Positions 10,868 to 21,539 of a DNA stretch of 64,000 nt are shown piece after piece. The notes below the pieces were generated by a model. It worked only from the letters and a program-made list of their open reading frames with translations, did not search any database and was not told where the DNA came from. This DNA is from Calcarisporiella thermophila CBS 279.70 (Eukaryota > Calcarisporiellomycota): contig NW_027192217.1 of NCBI RefSeq assembly GCF_041956535.1, positions 116,196 to 180,195 on the forward strand, given 5' to 3'. Each line of letters begins with the position of its first letter. The first letter of the stretch is position 1. The translations under genes were made by a program, and so were the position numbers.

Positions 10868-11922
10868 TTTGTGTGTTAGGGGACGTGGCCGGGCCTGAGG
10901 GGAGGACGAGGTCGGACTCTTGCCCGACAGGTGGGCTGTCATGCTCTGGGAATTTCCCCCAAGCCGCCTGTCCGACGTTTCGCCGAGATGTCATTTCAGA
11001 CCAGTCATTTGGTCACCGGTGGCTGCATTAGCAGGAGGAGAGCGGGCCTCGAAACGCAGGAGGAGGGGGTGCGGGACTAGGAACAAGAGAGTCAAGCGAT
11101 TGACACATGCCCGAGGCACAAAGCGGATTCGCCGAGGTAGCACCGACTCTATCCTGTTCAATCTGGGCCGAAAATAGACCCGGGCATGCAGGGGAAGGCA
11201 CGGTATTAAGTAATATGGATTGTAAGAAGAAAACAAGCTCCACAAGCCAACCTACTGGCAGAGGGAAGCAAGGTTGACTCAACGTTCAACAGAGATGAGG
11301 TTTCCTCGAGCGCGCCTGGGAGAGTGCTGTCCTTAGAGTTAAGGTCGTGACTCAACCTTGAATAAGCCAGATAAGCCGGATAAGCAAACTCCACCAACAA
11401 ACAATCAAGCACGGCAGCACAGCAGGGGGAGCGCGAGAGAGCCGGCCTATGCCCAAGAGCAAAGCAGGAGCTTCCAGAGCTAAAACAAAAATGACAACTT
11501 TAACACTATTCTTTTATTCCTCCTCTCTTCTATGTGGAACGCGAGCGGTTTAGCTTGGAACACAAAAACCAAGGGGTATTGTCCTCTCACCAGCAGTATA
11601 TTACACGTCGGGGAACAAAAAAGACTGAATACAAGGTTAGCAATGCTAAATAACACAATTAGGAGACAAGAGCTCGTAAAGAAGAAAAAAAGAAAAACAA
11701 GTTGAAAGCCAGGAAGTAGAAAAACAGTGATAAGTCAATGAGAAATAGAATAAAGAAAATATTAGTCAGAATAGCGAAAAACATAAACAAAGCAAATATA
11801 CAATATATGGTGGAATAGAGAAAGAGACTTTTTTTTTGGGGGGGGGGGGGGCAGCGAGGGAAGCAAAAATGACGGGCCCGAGGATGGCAATGCTCTTGCG
11901 GCAAAAGGGAAGCCTCCCGGCT
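10868..11922. other. Intergenic, about 1.05 kb
   Basis: Contains the promoter of the AlkB-like gene and the 3' UTR of the homeobox gene. The last 400 bp are A-rich on + (T-rich on the transcribed strand) and end in T9-G14 at 11829-11851. Several overlapping frames show no family features; no gene is called. Confidence 0.55.
11838..11851 (+). repeat. 14-base G homopolymer
   Basis: A run of 14 G directly preceded by nine T, about 70 bp past the stop of the homeobox gene. Homopolymers of this length are error-prone in sequencing. Confidence 0.9.
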
Positions 11923-12867
11923 TTACATGACGCGGACGCGGCGCGGAGGGCAGTGCTGCTTGTACAGCTTGTCGCCGCTGGAGGCGCGACGCTTCAGTCC
12001 GGTGCGCACCGGGCGCTCCTCCCCCGCCGAACTCAGCTCGTCCTCCTCGTCGTCTTCCGCCTCCGCCTCCGCCTCCTCCTCTTCTTCGTCTTCGTCGCCC
12101 GCGTCCTCGTCCTCGTCGTCGTGCAGGACCGCGCGGCGGTTGGCGAAGAAGCCGGCATAGGTGGGGAAGGGCCGGGCGTCGGCGGCGCAGGCGTCGCCGC
12201 GGCGGGGGCCCAGGGGGATCCCCGCGCCCCTCCGCATGAGGGGCCGGAGGTAGCGGCGGCGGGCGTTGATGAACCAGTTGGAAATCTGGTTGAGCGTGAG
12301 CTTGGTTTGGCGGGCCAGCTCGTGCTTCTCCGTCTCGGTGGGGTATGGGTGCTGCAGGTGGCCGTTGAGCCAGGCGCGCAGGATGGCGGTGGTGGGCTTG
12401 GGCAGGTTGCCGCGCCGGCGCTTGCCGCCCTTGCCGGCGCCGGCGTCGAGGGCGGCCATGTCGCTGGACGTGGGCGAGGAGCCGTAGGCGGAGTCCGCGC
12501 CGGGGCTGCGCGGCGACACGTACATGCGCTCCATTTCGCGCGCGCGCATCTTCGCCTCATGATCCCGCACGTCTCGGAAGATGCTCGCCCAGCGCGACGC
12601 GTTCTGCGCCAGCATGCACTGCACGTGCCGCTTGTGCGCGGCATACTGCACGGGGTCGGTGGAGGGGTAGGGATGGTGGTTGTGGATCAGGATGACCGGC
12701 GTGAAGGCCCCCATCTGTGCAACGGGGGAGAGAGCGGGATCAGCACAGGCACAAGCGCCAGCCGCGAGCATGCCTGTTGCATGGCTCGCGGGGCCGGCCG
12801 GGGGGGAGAGGGCAGTTACCTTTCGCGAGTCGAATGGGGCCGGCATGGTATGCTTGTCTCGGGTCAT
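11923..12867 (-). CDS. TALE-class homeodomain transcription factor
   Basis: Modelled as two exons, 12867-12820 and 12714-11923 (279 aa). The homeodomain at about residues 113-175 has the three-residue loop extension of the TALE class (HLQHPYPTETEK) and the recognition helix LNQISNWFINARRRYLRPL. The Ile at position 50 is typical of TALE factors, and fungal relatives include Cup9/Tos8-like regulators. A Ser/Pro linker precedes it. The C terminus carries a long Glu/Asp/Ala acidic tract that could activate transcription, then a basic end. The intron is exactly 105 nt, has no stop in frame, and begins GTAACT and ends CACAG, so a retained form would also be translated (35 extra Pro/Ala-rich residues). 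The open frame continues upstream to 13134, so the true start is uncertain. Confidence 0.85.
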   Translation of the reverse strand: MTRDKHTMPAPFDSRKVTALSPPAGPASHATGMLAAGACACADPALSPVAQMGAFTPVILIHNHHPYPSTDPVQYAAHKRHVQCMLAQNASRWASIFRDVRDHEAKMRAREMERMYVSPRSPGADSAYGSSPTSSDMAALDAGAGKGGKRRRGNLPKPTTAILRAWLNGHLQHPYPTETEKHELARQTKLTLNQISNWFINARRRYLRPLMRRGAGIPLGPRRGDACAADARPFPTYAGFFANRRAVLHDDEDEDAGDEDEEEEEAEAEAEDDEEDELSSAGEERPVRTGLKRRASSGDKLYKQHCPPRRVRVM

Positions 12868-14338
12868 GCAGCCGAATTCAATGGGGTTCCGGCGAGGGGG
12901 AGGGGGAGGATTAGAGACTGGCGTCGGAATTGGGCGGCCGTAGTATCGGCTGGCAGGGCGTGCGGAGCGCGGGTGGGTGTGGGGGAAGGGGAGAGAGCTA
13001 GGGCGGCTGCCAGAACAGGGAGAGGGACCGAACGAGAAAGGCAGGCGCGGCACGCTCAGGGTGTTTTTATATGTTCTGAGATGGAAACAAAAGCCCGCCG
13101 GTCCACAATGAGGGAATTTTATACTTGGGAACATCTTGCAATAGGGTGGTGGTACCGCGGCAGCCTAGCAATAATCCAGCGCAATTAGAGTTCGGCGAAG
13201 TTAAATCGCACGAAAATTAAGAAGACGGCGGCCCACGGCGGAGGTGAAGAGATGCAAGCAAGAGTTTGATTTTTTGGGTTAGCGTTGCCTCGGGAGATAC
13301 ATGCCCAAATTTTTCCTGGTGCACCCATCCGCCACCTGCCTTCATCTGCCATTCCCCGTGCCCGCTCCGCGACACAAGCAAACTCACCGCCCGCTTATGA
13401 GCTGCAGAGCGGCCGTAGCTCCCGAGAGACACGTATGCTTGCGCGCTGTGTGTGGGAGAAAGAAAAGGATCGCGCGGCCGCCGGCTGGCCTCTCCTCCCT
13501 GCGCACGGGGCGAGGGCGAGGGGGTGTGAAAAAAAAAACACAGTCCCGGTTAAGCTTCGGCTCTGTTCAACACGACATCACACAGCGTGTATATCCGGCC
13601 TATGGCGCGGCCGGCATCGGTGAGATCAGGAGAACCCACCGCGTATGCCTATGCAGCAACCACCGCAATAAAAGGTTGCAGGAGGTTTCGGTCAACTGAT
13701 CCCCTGCAATACGTCCCAGCAGGCCGGGTAATCTGCAGCTCGGAGGGCCCGGGAAGCCTGCTGGCCCCGGCTGCGGGCTTACCTCACCCCCGCGAACAAC
13801 GCCGGCCGCGCTCCGCGAGGCCGGCGGCAAATCCGGACGCACATGCATGCCTGCCTGCCTGCCTGCTTGCATCGCCTAACGACACGAACCCTCCCCCCCC
13901 TCTCCTGGCGCCCCTCCCAGCAGCACGCCCAGTCTTGTTCCCACGACTTGCTGCCATAAGAATGAAAACAAGGGATGCTTGAGAGCTTTCTTAAAGCCAA
14001 AAGCAAAACCCTAATCCGGCCCTCTCCCAGCTCGCCCAACTCTATTGAGGGAAAGCAGCAGCGCGCAACGGGGGTTGGCAGAGCTAAACCCTATCGCCGC
14101 ACTCCTATTCTAGGGTGAACCTAGATTCCCACTCAGATTGCGGCCCGCTTTTGACAGCCCCCTGACAACACTCCCTCTCCAGGCCCGTCGCCTCCCCCCC
14201 TGCTTTCCCGCTCCGCTCCCCCGCCCATTCCCTCGCTTCCCCTAGCGCACCGCCCGTGATTATATAACCTGGAACAGAGCAGAGTGCTGAGGCCCAATGA
14301 AACACTCCTCCAAACTCAAAACACAAAATGCATCATAA
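12868..14338. other. Intergenic, about 1.5 kb, GC-rich
   Basis: Upstream region of the homeobox gene and downstream region of the nuclease gene. Has a short CCTG tandem run near 13848-13868 and C-rich tracts. Many overlapping frames occur because stops are rare in GC-rich DNA; none shows domain features. Long upstream regions are common for regulatory genes. No gene called. Confidence 0.5.
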
Positions 14339-15871
14339 TCAGGCATCCCTGGTGCTCTCTCTCCCCCCCCTCCTCCTCCCTGCCCAATCCCTCTCTAGAT
14401 CAGCCAAGACCAATCGCGGTTTATTAGCATCCAAAGCAAAAAAAAAAAACATTGGAATAGGAATGAAATTGAAATGGAATAGAAATCGTGAATTGGCACA
14501 CAGGTTGGGCTTGGGGAGCCGGCCTTGGACCTGGAACAAGACCACGCCCAAGGCTCCGGCCGGAGGCGAAGATGAGTGGGGGGGGGGGACGTCCTCCCCA
14601 TCCGTCTCAGATAAATAACAATAAGTGGATAGGAAAAATAAGAAACGTAAATGAGGAGAGTGGAAAGATAAACAATAAGGAAGCGGCAGAGTGGAGGGGT
14701 GGATTATTAGGTTTAATGAAGGAGTCGAGCTTATTTCTTGGGGGGCGGGGAGGGCCGGCTTCTTCTGCGCCTCATGGAACCGCGTCAGCACCGTCTCGCA
14801 CTTCGTCTCCGAACACAACTGCCTCAGCGCCTGCCTCTTCTCCAGCTCCGGATAGAACTGCAACCCCGCGGCCCGCTCCACCGCCTCCAGCGGAACAATG
14901 AACCGCTCCAGCGGGGTCGCGTCCGGGATGGGCGCGTTCGGCAGGACAAACGCCCCCGACGCGTAGGAGCCGTCCTCGCGGCGAGTCAGCACCACCTTGA
15001 AGAAGTGGGTCGGCACCGCGACGTTCGGAGGATTGCCAATGACCTGGTAGCGCACGTACCACTTCTGATCGCGCGGGTCCTGCTGCGGGAGATAGAGCGG
15101 CCCCGTGAACACCCATACGTCGCTGTACTTCTGCGCGAGCGTGCGGCAAAAGTTCTCGAAGTGGGCCCAGTCTGGTAGGTAGAGGAGGTGAGCCGAGTGG
15201 TTAGCGGAGGGGAGAGGCTCCAAGCCAAAAACACTTACAGTCCCGGTTGAACCCTTCCCCAACCTGAGGCGCGATGTTGGTCAACAGGAAGGTCTCGTCC
15301 ATGGCCTCTTGGCTCGTCTTCACATCCGCCGCCGGCACCATGTGCCCCCTGTCGTAGTTGCTCTTGTAGTAGTCGGCAAGGCGCGACCGGAACATCCCCG
15401 GCACCTCGGCATCCTCCTTGAACTGGGAATGCCCGCGATCGACCCCATCGCCCCGCTTCAGGCTCTCCTTGGTGATGTGCTCAGCCACCCAGTTGGGATT
15501 GCGGAACTGGCGATTGAAGGAGGAGACGTAGGCGGTGCGGTAAAGGAGGTCATTGACGGGGCCTAGATCATGTTTATGGCAATGTCAGTAATCCTGAATG
15601 AGAGGGCCAGTCCCCTGCCGCTCTATCGTCTCACGGCCAGCCACTTACCTGGGAATCCGAACGGAACAATCTCCTTCGCCTTATCCAGATGCGTGAGCGA
15701 CCTCGTACCCTGTTCTGCCGTCATGGGAGGCGCCGGCCGTTGTCCAGGGACCGTGGGTGGCTGCGGCGCGGTGGGCGAGGCTGGCTTCTTCTGCTGCGCA
15801 GACTGATAGGCAGCCATGCCGAGGGCACCCAGTGCCGCCCCTCCTGCGACATAAACCACACGTTGGAACAT
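14339..15871 (-). CDS. NUC1: Mitochondrial nuclease Nuc1 / endonuclease G, with suspect 3' end
   Basis: DNA/RNA non-specific beta-beta-alpha-metal nuclease of the mitochondrial intermembrane space. Exons 15871-15649, 15562-15239 and 15171 down to the stop. The N terminus has a hydrophobic mitochondrial anchor (VVYVAGGAALGALGMAAYQS) and a Pro-rich linker. The core has NDLLYRTAYVSSFNRQFRNP, the catalytic YDRGHMVPAADV, FLLTNIAPQ and GFNRDYWAHFE. As sequenced, the last exon stays open past the conserved end for about 120 low-complexity residues to 14339 (459 aa). Reading the six-G run at 14740-14745 as five G would instead give the ending PALPAPKK and a stop at 14731. The protein would then be 328 aa, almost the length of yeast Nuc1. 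A homopolymer length error or a real frameshift is therefore likely. Shares a divergent upstream region with SSS1. Confidence 0.9.
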
Positions 15872-16365
15872 GGCTACAAGGGATGAATTCTAGAGCTGAA
15901 AGCGATGCTCGGTTGGTCCCCTTGGGAGGGACACGCTTTTAAGTTTTCGGGTTTGAAATCTGAGACGTCATCAGAGTTGACTGTAAATCAACGGGGAGTT
16001 ACCCCTCTTTCTGAAATATCAGGAAAAACAAAAAGAAAAGCTGGAGAAGGGGCCTGACAAGCAGGATGAGCAAAGGAGCAGGAGCAGTGCATATGTGAAT
16101 GACCCCGTGGTTTCCTGCCTCACCCACCCCTCTATCAATGCGCTCCCCTCTGCGGCCCTCTACTCCCAAAATGAGCTCCAAGGGGTTTTGCATAGGAAGA
16201 GGAAATTCAGACATTTTGCACAAGCCACACGTACACAACAAAAGAAATCGAGGTAGGGCGTGGTCGCTCTTTATTCGCGCTCCTCTTTCGAACCATTTCC
16301 CCATCTCCTTTCGCTCTTTTTTTTTTCCTATCTCGCTTGAAAAATCACCGACACCACCAAAAAAT
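15872..16365. promoter_or_regulatory. Divergent intergenic region NUC1 / SSS1
   Basis: 494 bp between the two start codons, so it must hold both promoters. A T/C-rich stretch precedes the SSS1 ATG, as is common for fungal housekeeping genes. No specific binding site is claimed. Confidence 0.5.
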
Positions 16366-16704
16366 ATGAACGAGCAACTACAAGCTTTCATTGATGGCCC
16401 TCGCCAGTTCGTGAAGGAGGGCGTGCAGTTCATCAACCGCTGCACCAAGCCCGATCGCAAAGGTAACCGCGTGTTTTTTGAAGATGAGATGACGATTTTA
16501 TTGATCGAATGGGTTTTTGTAGAGTTCATGAAGATCTCGCAGGCCGTGGCCATCGGATTCTGCTTGGCCGGATTCCTTGGATATATTATCAAGGTAAGAC
16601 GCAAATTCCGTGTCGCTTCATGAGTGTATCCCTGCTAATCCTGTATCTCAACTATGTAGCTCATCCACATCCCCATCAATAACATCCTGGTCGGTGGAGC
16701 GTAA
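16366..16704 (+). CDS. SSS1: Protein transport protein Sec61 subunit gamma (Sss1)
   Basis: Single-pass tail-anchored subunit of the ER Sec61 translocon. It clamps the two halves of Sec61-alpha and is essential in yeast. Three exons: 16366-16462, 16523-16593, 16660-16704 (70 aa, the family length). The cytosolic amphipathic part is MNEQLQAFIDGPRQFVKEGV with the conserved basic NRCTKPDRKEF motif. The membrane helix is AVAIGFCLAGFLGYIIKLIH, and the protein ends PINNILVGGA, the near-invariant Sec61-gamma C terminus. Exon 2 is only 71 nt, so the gene cannot be seen as one long frame. Confidence 0.97.
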
Positions 16705-17113
16705 TGTAGACATCAAACCGAACTCTCCTTGTGTTTCATTTTATATAATTTTTTTTCTGGGATTGTAATTGAAAATATAATGTGTCTTGGAATCTATTTT
16801 TTTTATTTGCAAGTGCTATCGAAAATAGGATGATGCCCAAAAAGACAAGCCATCTCCTTCGCTCGCTTTCTAACTCTCCATAGCCTTTCTTGCCCCTAAT
16901 ACAGCCTCGAGTAGGTCTAAAGTTTCTTTATTCTATACAAGTATAAAGCCTCGCTACCCTCCAAATCTCCTTTGGCCGCGAGCCGTGGCGTGTTTTCGTC
17001 GCCTCTGCTGTCAAGCAAGCCCAAGTCGCAGGTATGCAAGCAGGGGTAGAGGGGGGAGATCAATAGGAAACGGAGAGAGTGGCTACTCCTAAAGACGCGA
17101 ACCAGGCAGCCGA
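16705..17113. other. Convergent intergenic, 409 bp
   Basis: 3' flanks of SSS1 and of the prolyl-hydroxylase-like gene; T-rich just past SSS1. No gene seen. Confidence 0.6.
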
Positions 17114-17848
17114 TTAGGCAAACAATAGGTCACTTCGCAAGATCCACTTCTCTCCCTCCACCACCTCCTTCGCCTCATGCAAAAGGCAGTGGCGCCCATG
17201 CCGGTGCAGTAGCGCCATCCCGGCCCTGGGCTCGGCAACAACTTCTCCCCTCCCTTTCTCCAAGTAGAACACGGTCTCTCCTCCCCGGGCCACGCTGCTA
17301 AGGTAGATGAGGAGGGTCCACTCGGTCTGAATTCCGGAGCAAGGATCCTTGGTGGAATCATCGTAATGGGCGCCGAAGCGTTGTCCGGGGCGGTAGCGGT
17401 AAATCCGAATGTTGGAGTTCAACCCCACTGGTCTCCTTGACTTTGCGTCCCACACTTCGTTGCTCTGGGTTTCGCATACCCCTGCTAGCCCCGTGTTCCT
17501 CCAAAGCTGCTCAGCGAATTCGGGATCAACAAGCGAAACGCGATCGTTGTCCCGAAAGGCCTCCCCCTTTTTTGGCACAAGGCCAGGGTTGGCGGGGGTA
17601 AGGGGGAAGGTGGAGAGCGCATGGGAAATAAGCGAATGGCACTCCTTTGAGGTAAGAAGATCAATGGTGAGGATCTGATGAGGCAGCAGGGTGTGGAGAG
17701 TAAGCGAGCGCGAAGAAGGAGGAGGGTAAAGTCCAAGAGCGGGCCAAGGAGGATTCGATCGCCTTGAGGAGCCCTCGTCGGGCAGGTTTGGTTTGGACGT
17801 CGAGATCGATGTTTTGGTAGTTGAGGCCTTGGCCTTTCGCGGCGGCAT
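17114..17848 (-). CDS. Prolyl 4-hydroxylase-like 2-oxoglutarate/Fe(II) dioxygenase
   Basis: Single exon, 244 aa. A basic N terminus (MPPRKAKAST) and Pro-rich linker lead into a P4Hc-type jelly roll. Visible elements are LNSNIRIYRYRPGQRFGAHYD (H161 and D163 bind iron), TLLIYLSS, GGETVFYL, the distal His around 220-224 (GRHCLLHEAKEV) and a basic residue near 234 for the 2-oxoglutarate carboxylate. There is no signal peptide, so a cytosolic or nuclear substrate is more likely than collagen-like secretory substrates. The basic N terminus could be a nuclear signal. An upstream in-frame ATG at 17920 would add a Phe/Pro-rich stretch that looks like leader sequence; 17848 was preferred. The substrate is unknown. 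Confidence 0.85.
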   Translation of the reverse strand: MPPRKAKASTTKTSISTSKPNLPDEGSSRRSNPPWPALGLYPPPSSRSLTLHTLLPHQILTIDLLTSKECHSLISHALSTFPLTPANPGLVPKKGEAFRDNDRVSLVDPEFAEQLWRNTGLAGVCETQSNEVWDAKSRRPVGLNSNIRIYRYRPGQRFGAHYDDSTKDPCSGIQTEWTLLIYLSSVARGGETVFYLEKGRGEVVAEPRAGMALLHRHGRHCLLHEAKEVVEGEKWILRSDLLFA

Positions 17849-19371
17849 GTCAGTGCGCGATGGATACAGCGAGATAGGAGCGGAAAAGGGGAAGGAAAAA
17901 AAAAAGTGGGGGGGCTCCAACTAATTCGTCTAGTGAGAAGTGTATTCCTCCCACCCTCAAAGTAAAGGCAACTTTGAATAGTAAGCAGGAAAAGCCAGTC
18001 ACATGCTCGATTAAAGAATAACATACTCGTTTTCAGGAGGCAACCTCGAGCTCGGCCGTAGAATGGTCCCAAGCCGTCGCAGGGGTTGTAGAATAGCTGA
18101 TCCCATTGAAAACCCTCGTCGGGGCGTGTAGAGCTGGTAGGTGCGCCAATGCATTGTTTTCCCATTTTTCTTCTAAGCTGTCCGAGCGGCAGGATTTTGC
18201 ATATTCTATCTTGGGGCATATGAGGCCAGGTACAGAGGGAGAGGGCACTGGAAAAGGGAACAGGTCCTGACGAGTTACGGTTTTCAGCTGAACCAGAGGC
18301 CTCGCGATGCGGACGAATATGTCCCCTTTAGTAATCCTTTTTATCATACACAGCTGAGTGAAGAATTGGCCCAGTGTCTGTTCTGAAACCCCCCCCCCCA
18401 CCTCTTCACTCTTTCCTCCCACCTTGGCCTTCTCTCCCCTCCTCCCCGCCCAAATGGAAAGCCACGGCCCAGATATCTCCACCCCCCAGCTCGGCCGACG
18501 CCTCCCTCGGTGCTCGGAGAATTCACCCGTTCCTTCCTTAACTCGTATCATTCGATTTTCAAAACAAGTTAATATCTGACTCCCAGCCCTATTGGGCCCC
18601 GAAAAACACTCCTGCGCTTTTTCAAGCGGTCTTGGTTTTGTTGCAGAGCTTAAGTGACAAGGCCAAGCGTGATAAGATGAGATCGTTCAGTATGGTTTTA
18701 ATATAAAATGCAGAACCCTTTCAATGGAATGCGCGCGGTAGCAGGAGTTACTCATCGTTTTTTTTTTTTTTAATATCTTTCAGTTATAGCAATGGGCGGC
18801 TCTTTCTTCCTCACGGCCCCCTCCCGGCCTGACCACCTTGACTCAGGCATCGGCCATGGGAGGGGGTGGGGATGCCCCATGGCCCAAAGAAGCACCGGTT
18901 GACTCAACTTGTTGTGGTTGTTTGTTTTTTCTGCTCTTGCGCGGGGGCATCTCTCCTCTAGTTGGCCTTGGGCTCCCATCACGTGTGGGCACCGGGGCAG
19001 GGCTGCAGGCATCCGAGTGGTGGGCTTTCTGCGACCGCTTTCCTCATCTAACACAAGCCACGACACACCGCGAAGAACAGAGGGAGCAGAGGGGGAAAAA
19101 ATGGCGCGGTGGCAATCGTTGCATCAAACCATCTTCGCAAACTCCGATTTAATTAAATTCATATATGAACATCGTTGATGTAAATTAAAGTGCACGTACA
19201 TCGCTCTCCCCCCTCGTCTCTCCTCCTGCCCTCTTCCCTCTTTAGCATTATGGCTATGCATGCTTTCCTCTCTAGAAAAATGAAATAAAAAAAAAAGAGG
19301 GGCCTCGCTACACCCGTATTCCACTCGATCCAATACTCCATTGATTTTGATTACATGTTATCCCACTCGTC
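17849..19371. other. Divergent intergenic, about 1.5 kb
   Basis: Lies between the dioxygenase start (-) and the kelch-like gene start (+). C-rich near 18390-18520 and with a T12 run near 18770. Frames of 60-240 codons on both strands lack domain features, and several begin with non-ATG codons. I see no convincing gene. Confidence 0.5.
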
Positions 19372-20946
19372 ATGCTATTTCCCAATTCATACACCAGGCT
19401 CGGTGCACACCGGCCATTGTTTGCACGGTGCATCGTTGCTCTCCCGCTTTTCCTGATTATATCACAAGCAATCGCCGATATCTCCAACGACTCCTCCCTC
19501 ATCCCGGGCCCTCGAATCGATCCATGCCTCGTCGCCAACGACGCATCCCTGTTCCTCGTCGGGGGCCATCCCGCTCCAGAGAAACCGGCAGTGATGGAAG
19601 CGAAGCTGCCTTTCTCAACCGGCATCCTCCCATGGGTAGAGATTCCCACCTCGGTCGTAGAGATGGATAGGGTGAGCCGTGGCGCTTGCATCGCGCTGGA
19701 TGGGCAGTTGGTGGTTTTGAGCGAGGAGGATCCAAAATCGTGGGGGCAAAAGATGGATGCGGAGAAGAACAAGCCCAATGCCATCAAGGCGGCCGATTCC
19801 CTTGCCCGTCCTATCGCTGGCCTGAGCAGGCTTTTGATGCTGGAAATCCTCGACCTCGACTCTCGTACCTGGCGCCTCCTCCTCCCCAACGGCCCCTGGC
19901 CCACTCTGCGCCCCCACTCGGCGCTGGCTGAGCTCTCCTCCCACCTCTTCTTCTATTCCTATGCAAATCAGCCGGGCTCCCTACCCGAGACGTATCTCCT
20001 CCGTACCAAAGACTGGGCGTGGGAGCTCATTCCCACCCAGGCCTTCACCCCCGCCCTGCTCCACCCCAGCATCGTGGTCCAGGGAAGCCTGTGCCTTGTG
20101 TTTGGCTCGAGGAGAGAGGAGAGTGGCGGGGGGTGGGTGAACGTGGTGCACGTATTCAACCCAAGGAGCCTGACGTGGTCCCCCCGCGCCTTCACGCTCC
20201 CCACCAAGTACGAAGCGATCTACGCGGCCGCCCACGAGGACCAGATTTTCTATGTCCCGCGAAACGCGTCCAATTCTGCCCCACCCGCCCGTGTGTGGCG
20301 GGTGCCGGTCGATTCCACGGGCTCCCCCACCCCGAGTGAGATCTCCTCTTTTGACGCCGAACTCCCCCTTGAGAGCTACAACACGGCCGTCCTCGCGGAC
20401 CGATACCTCGTGATGTATGGCTCCGGCGAACAAGGCCGAGGAGAGATCAGGGCGTTTGATATGAAGGCACGCGCTTGGACCAAGCGTCTGGGCGCCCTGG
20501 CGCCGGAGGACGACCCTGCCCTGGCCCCGATCTCCAACCCCGCCAAGTCGAGCGCTTCCCAAGGCCAGCCCCCTCCCGAGCGCAACCCCGGCGGCATCAT
20601 TGCCGGCGCCGTCGTCGCAGCGGCCGTCGTGGCCCTTGGCGCCCTTGGCGCGTTCCTATACGCGCGAAGGCGGCGCGAGAGAAAGGAAGAATGGGGATGT
20701 ATGCCTGGCTTTTGTTTTGAATCTACCCGTGAGAACGGCCCCCCCAAATCCTTTCCCTCTTCGCTGGAAGAGGCGACGGGGTCGGAGAAGCCCGAGTCCG
20801 GCGGCGATTCGGGCACCAACCTCCACCTCCTGCCCCAGCCGCTCGACCCCTCGGCGCAGAGGAAGGCGGAGCACCGGATCCGAAGCAGGTTCAAGGAGAT
20901 CCTCTCCGAGGCCCATCTCTCGTGCCATTCTGCGGACACCCTCTAG
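19372..20946 (+). CDS. Membrane-anchored kelch/galactose-oxidase-like beta-propeller protein
   Basis: Single exon, 524 aa. N-terminal signal segment around residues 15-35 (FARCIVALPLFLIISQAIAD). The extracellular part of about 390 residues has degenerate kelch-like blades (for example LLMLEILDLDSRTWRLL, NVVHVFNPRSLTWSPRAF, GEIRAFDMKARAWTKRLG), each with the hydrophobic-x-D-x-x-x-x-W pattern. A Pro/Gln/Ser stalk leads to a strong transmembrane helix (IIAGAVVAAAVVALGALGAF) and an RRRRERK stop-transfer signal. The cytosolic tail is about 100 residues, acidic and Ser-rich. The layout matches type I surface kelch proteins seen in many fungi. Ligand and function are unknown. GC-rich like its neighbours. 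Confidence 0.8.
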   Translation: MLFPNSYTRLGAHRPLFARCIVALPLFLIISQAIADISNDSSLIPGPRIDPCLVANDASLFLVGGHPAPEKPAVMEAKLPFSTGILPWVEIPTSVVEMDRVSRGACIALDGQLVVLSEEDPKSWGQKMDAEKNKPNAIKAADSLARPIAGLSRLLMLEILDLDSRTWRLLLPNGPWPTLRPHSALAELSSHLFFYSYANQPGSLPETYLLRTKDWAWELIPTQAFTPALLHPSIVVQGSLCLVFGSRREESGGGWVNVVHVFNPRSLTWSPRAFTLPTKYEAIYAAAHEDQIFYVPRNASNSAPPARVWRVPVDSTGSPTPSEISSFDAELPLESYNTAVLADRYLVMYGSGEQGRGEIRAFDMKARAWTKRLGALAPEDDPALAPISNPAKSSASQGQPPPERNPGGIIAGAVVAAAVVALGALGAFLYARRRRERKEEWGCMPGFCFESTRENGPPKSFPSSLEEATGSEKPESGGDSGTNLHLLPQPLDPSAQRKAEHRIRSRFKEILSEAHLSCHSADTL

Positions 20947-21539
20947 ACGCTTTCTTCCCTTCTCTCTCCCACCCCTTTTCTCTTACCGGAATAATACTTG
21001 TCGAAGGCGATCAAATTAGGAGTCGCACCTTGATTTGTTTTTTGTTTCCTTCTTGGTTGGAACTTTTAGCTGTGCAGTATTTTTTTTTTAATTCCCCGCC
21101 ACCACCACCTCCTGCTTCTTCTTCCCTTCTTCCTCTCCTCTCTCTCCTCGATCTTGTGTAGACAACTTATTATTTAATAATGACCCTCTCAAAATGAATC
21201 ATCAACCATAAAAAGCTCCTAGTACCGAGACACTCATCCTTATAGCCATTGCTTCGAGGAGGGGAAAAAATGAAGAGAAGAAAATGAAAACAAAAAAGAA
21301 ACAAGCAGGTTCAATGCCGATAAACATAGTGGAAAAAGAGGGAAAGAGATAGGGTAATATACATGAAAGCTGTCAATTAAAAGGTGAAGGATAAAATAAA
21401 AAAAATTAAGAGTATTAGCGAGAAAGAAAAAGAGAAAAAAAAAGGATGAAGGAATAGAAAGAATGTAAACCAATACAGTCGAGAGAGACCAACAAAACAG
21501 AAAGAAAAATGATACACCAATGGGCGGCTACAATCCCTG
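20947..21539. other. Convergent intergenic, 593 bp
   Basis: 3' flanks of the kelch-like and HPC2 genes. T/C-rich on the left and A/G-rich on the right, consistent with the two 3' UTRs meeting. No gene seen. Confidence 0.6.

Noticed and set aside
11836-13188. 450-codon plus-strand frame opposite the homeobox gene
   Set aside because: Antisense shadow of the homeobox coding sequence in GC-rich DNA; no family features, and its start lies beside a poly-G run.
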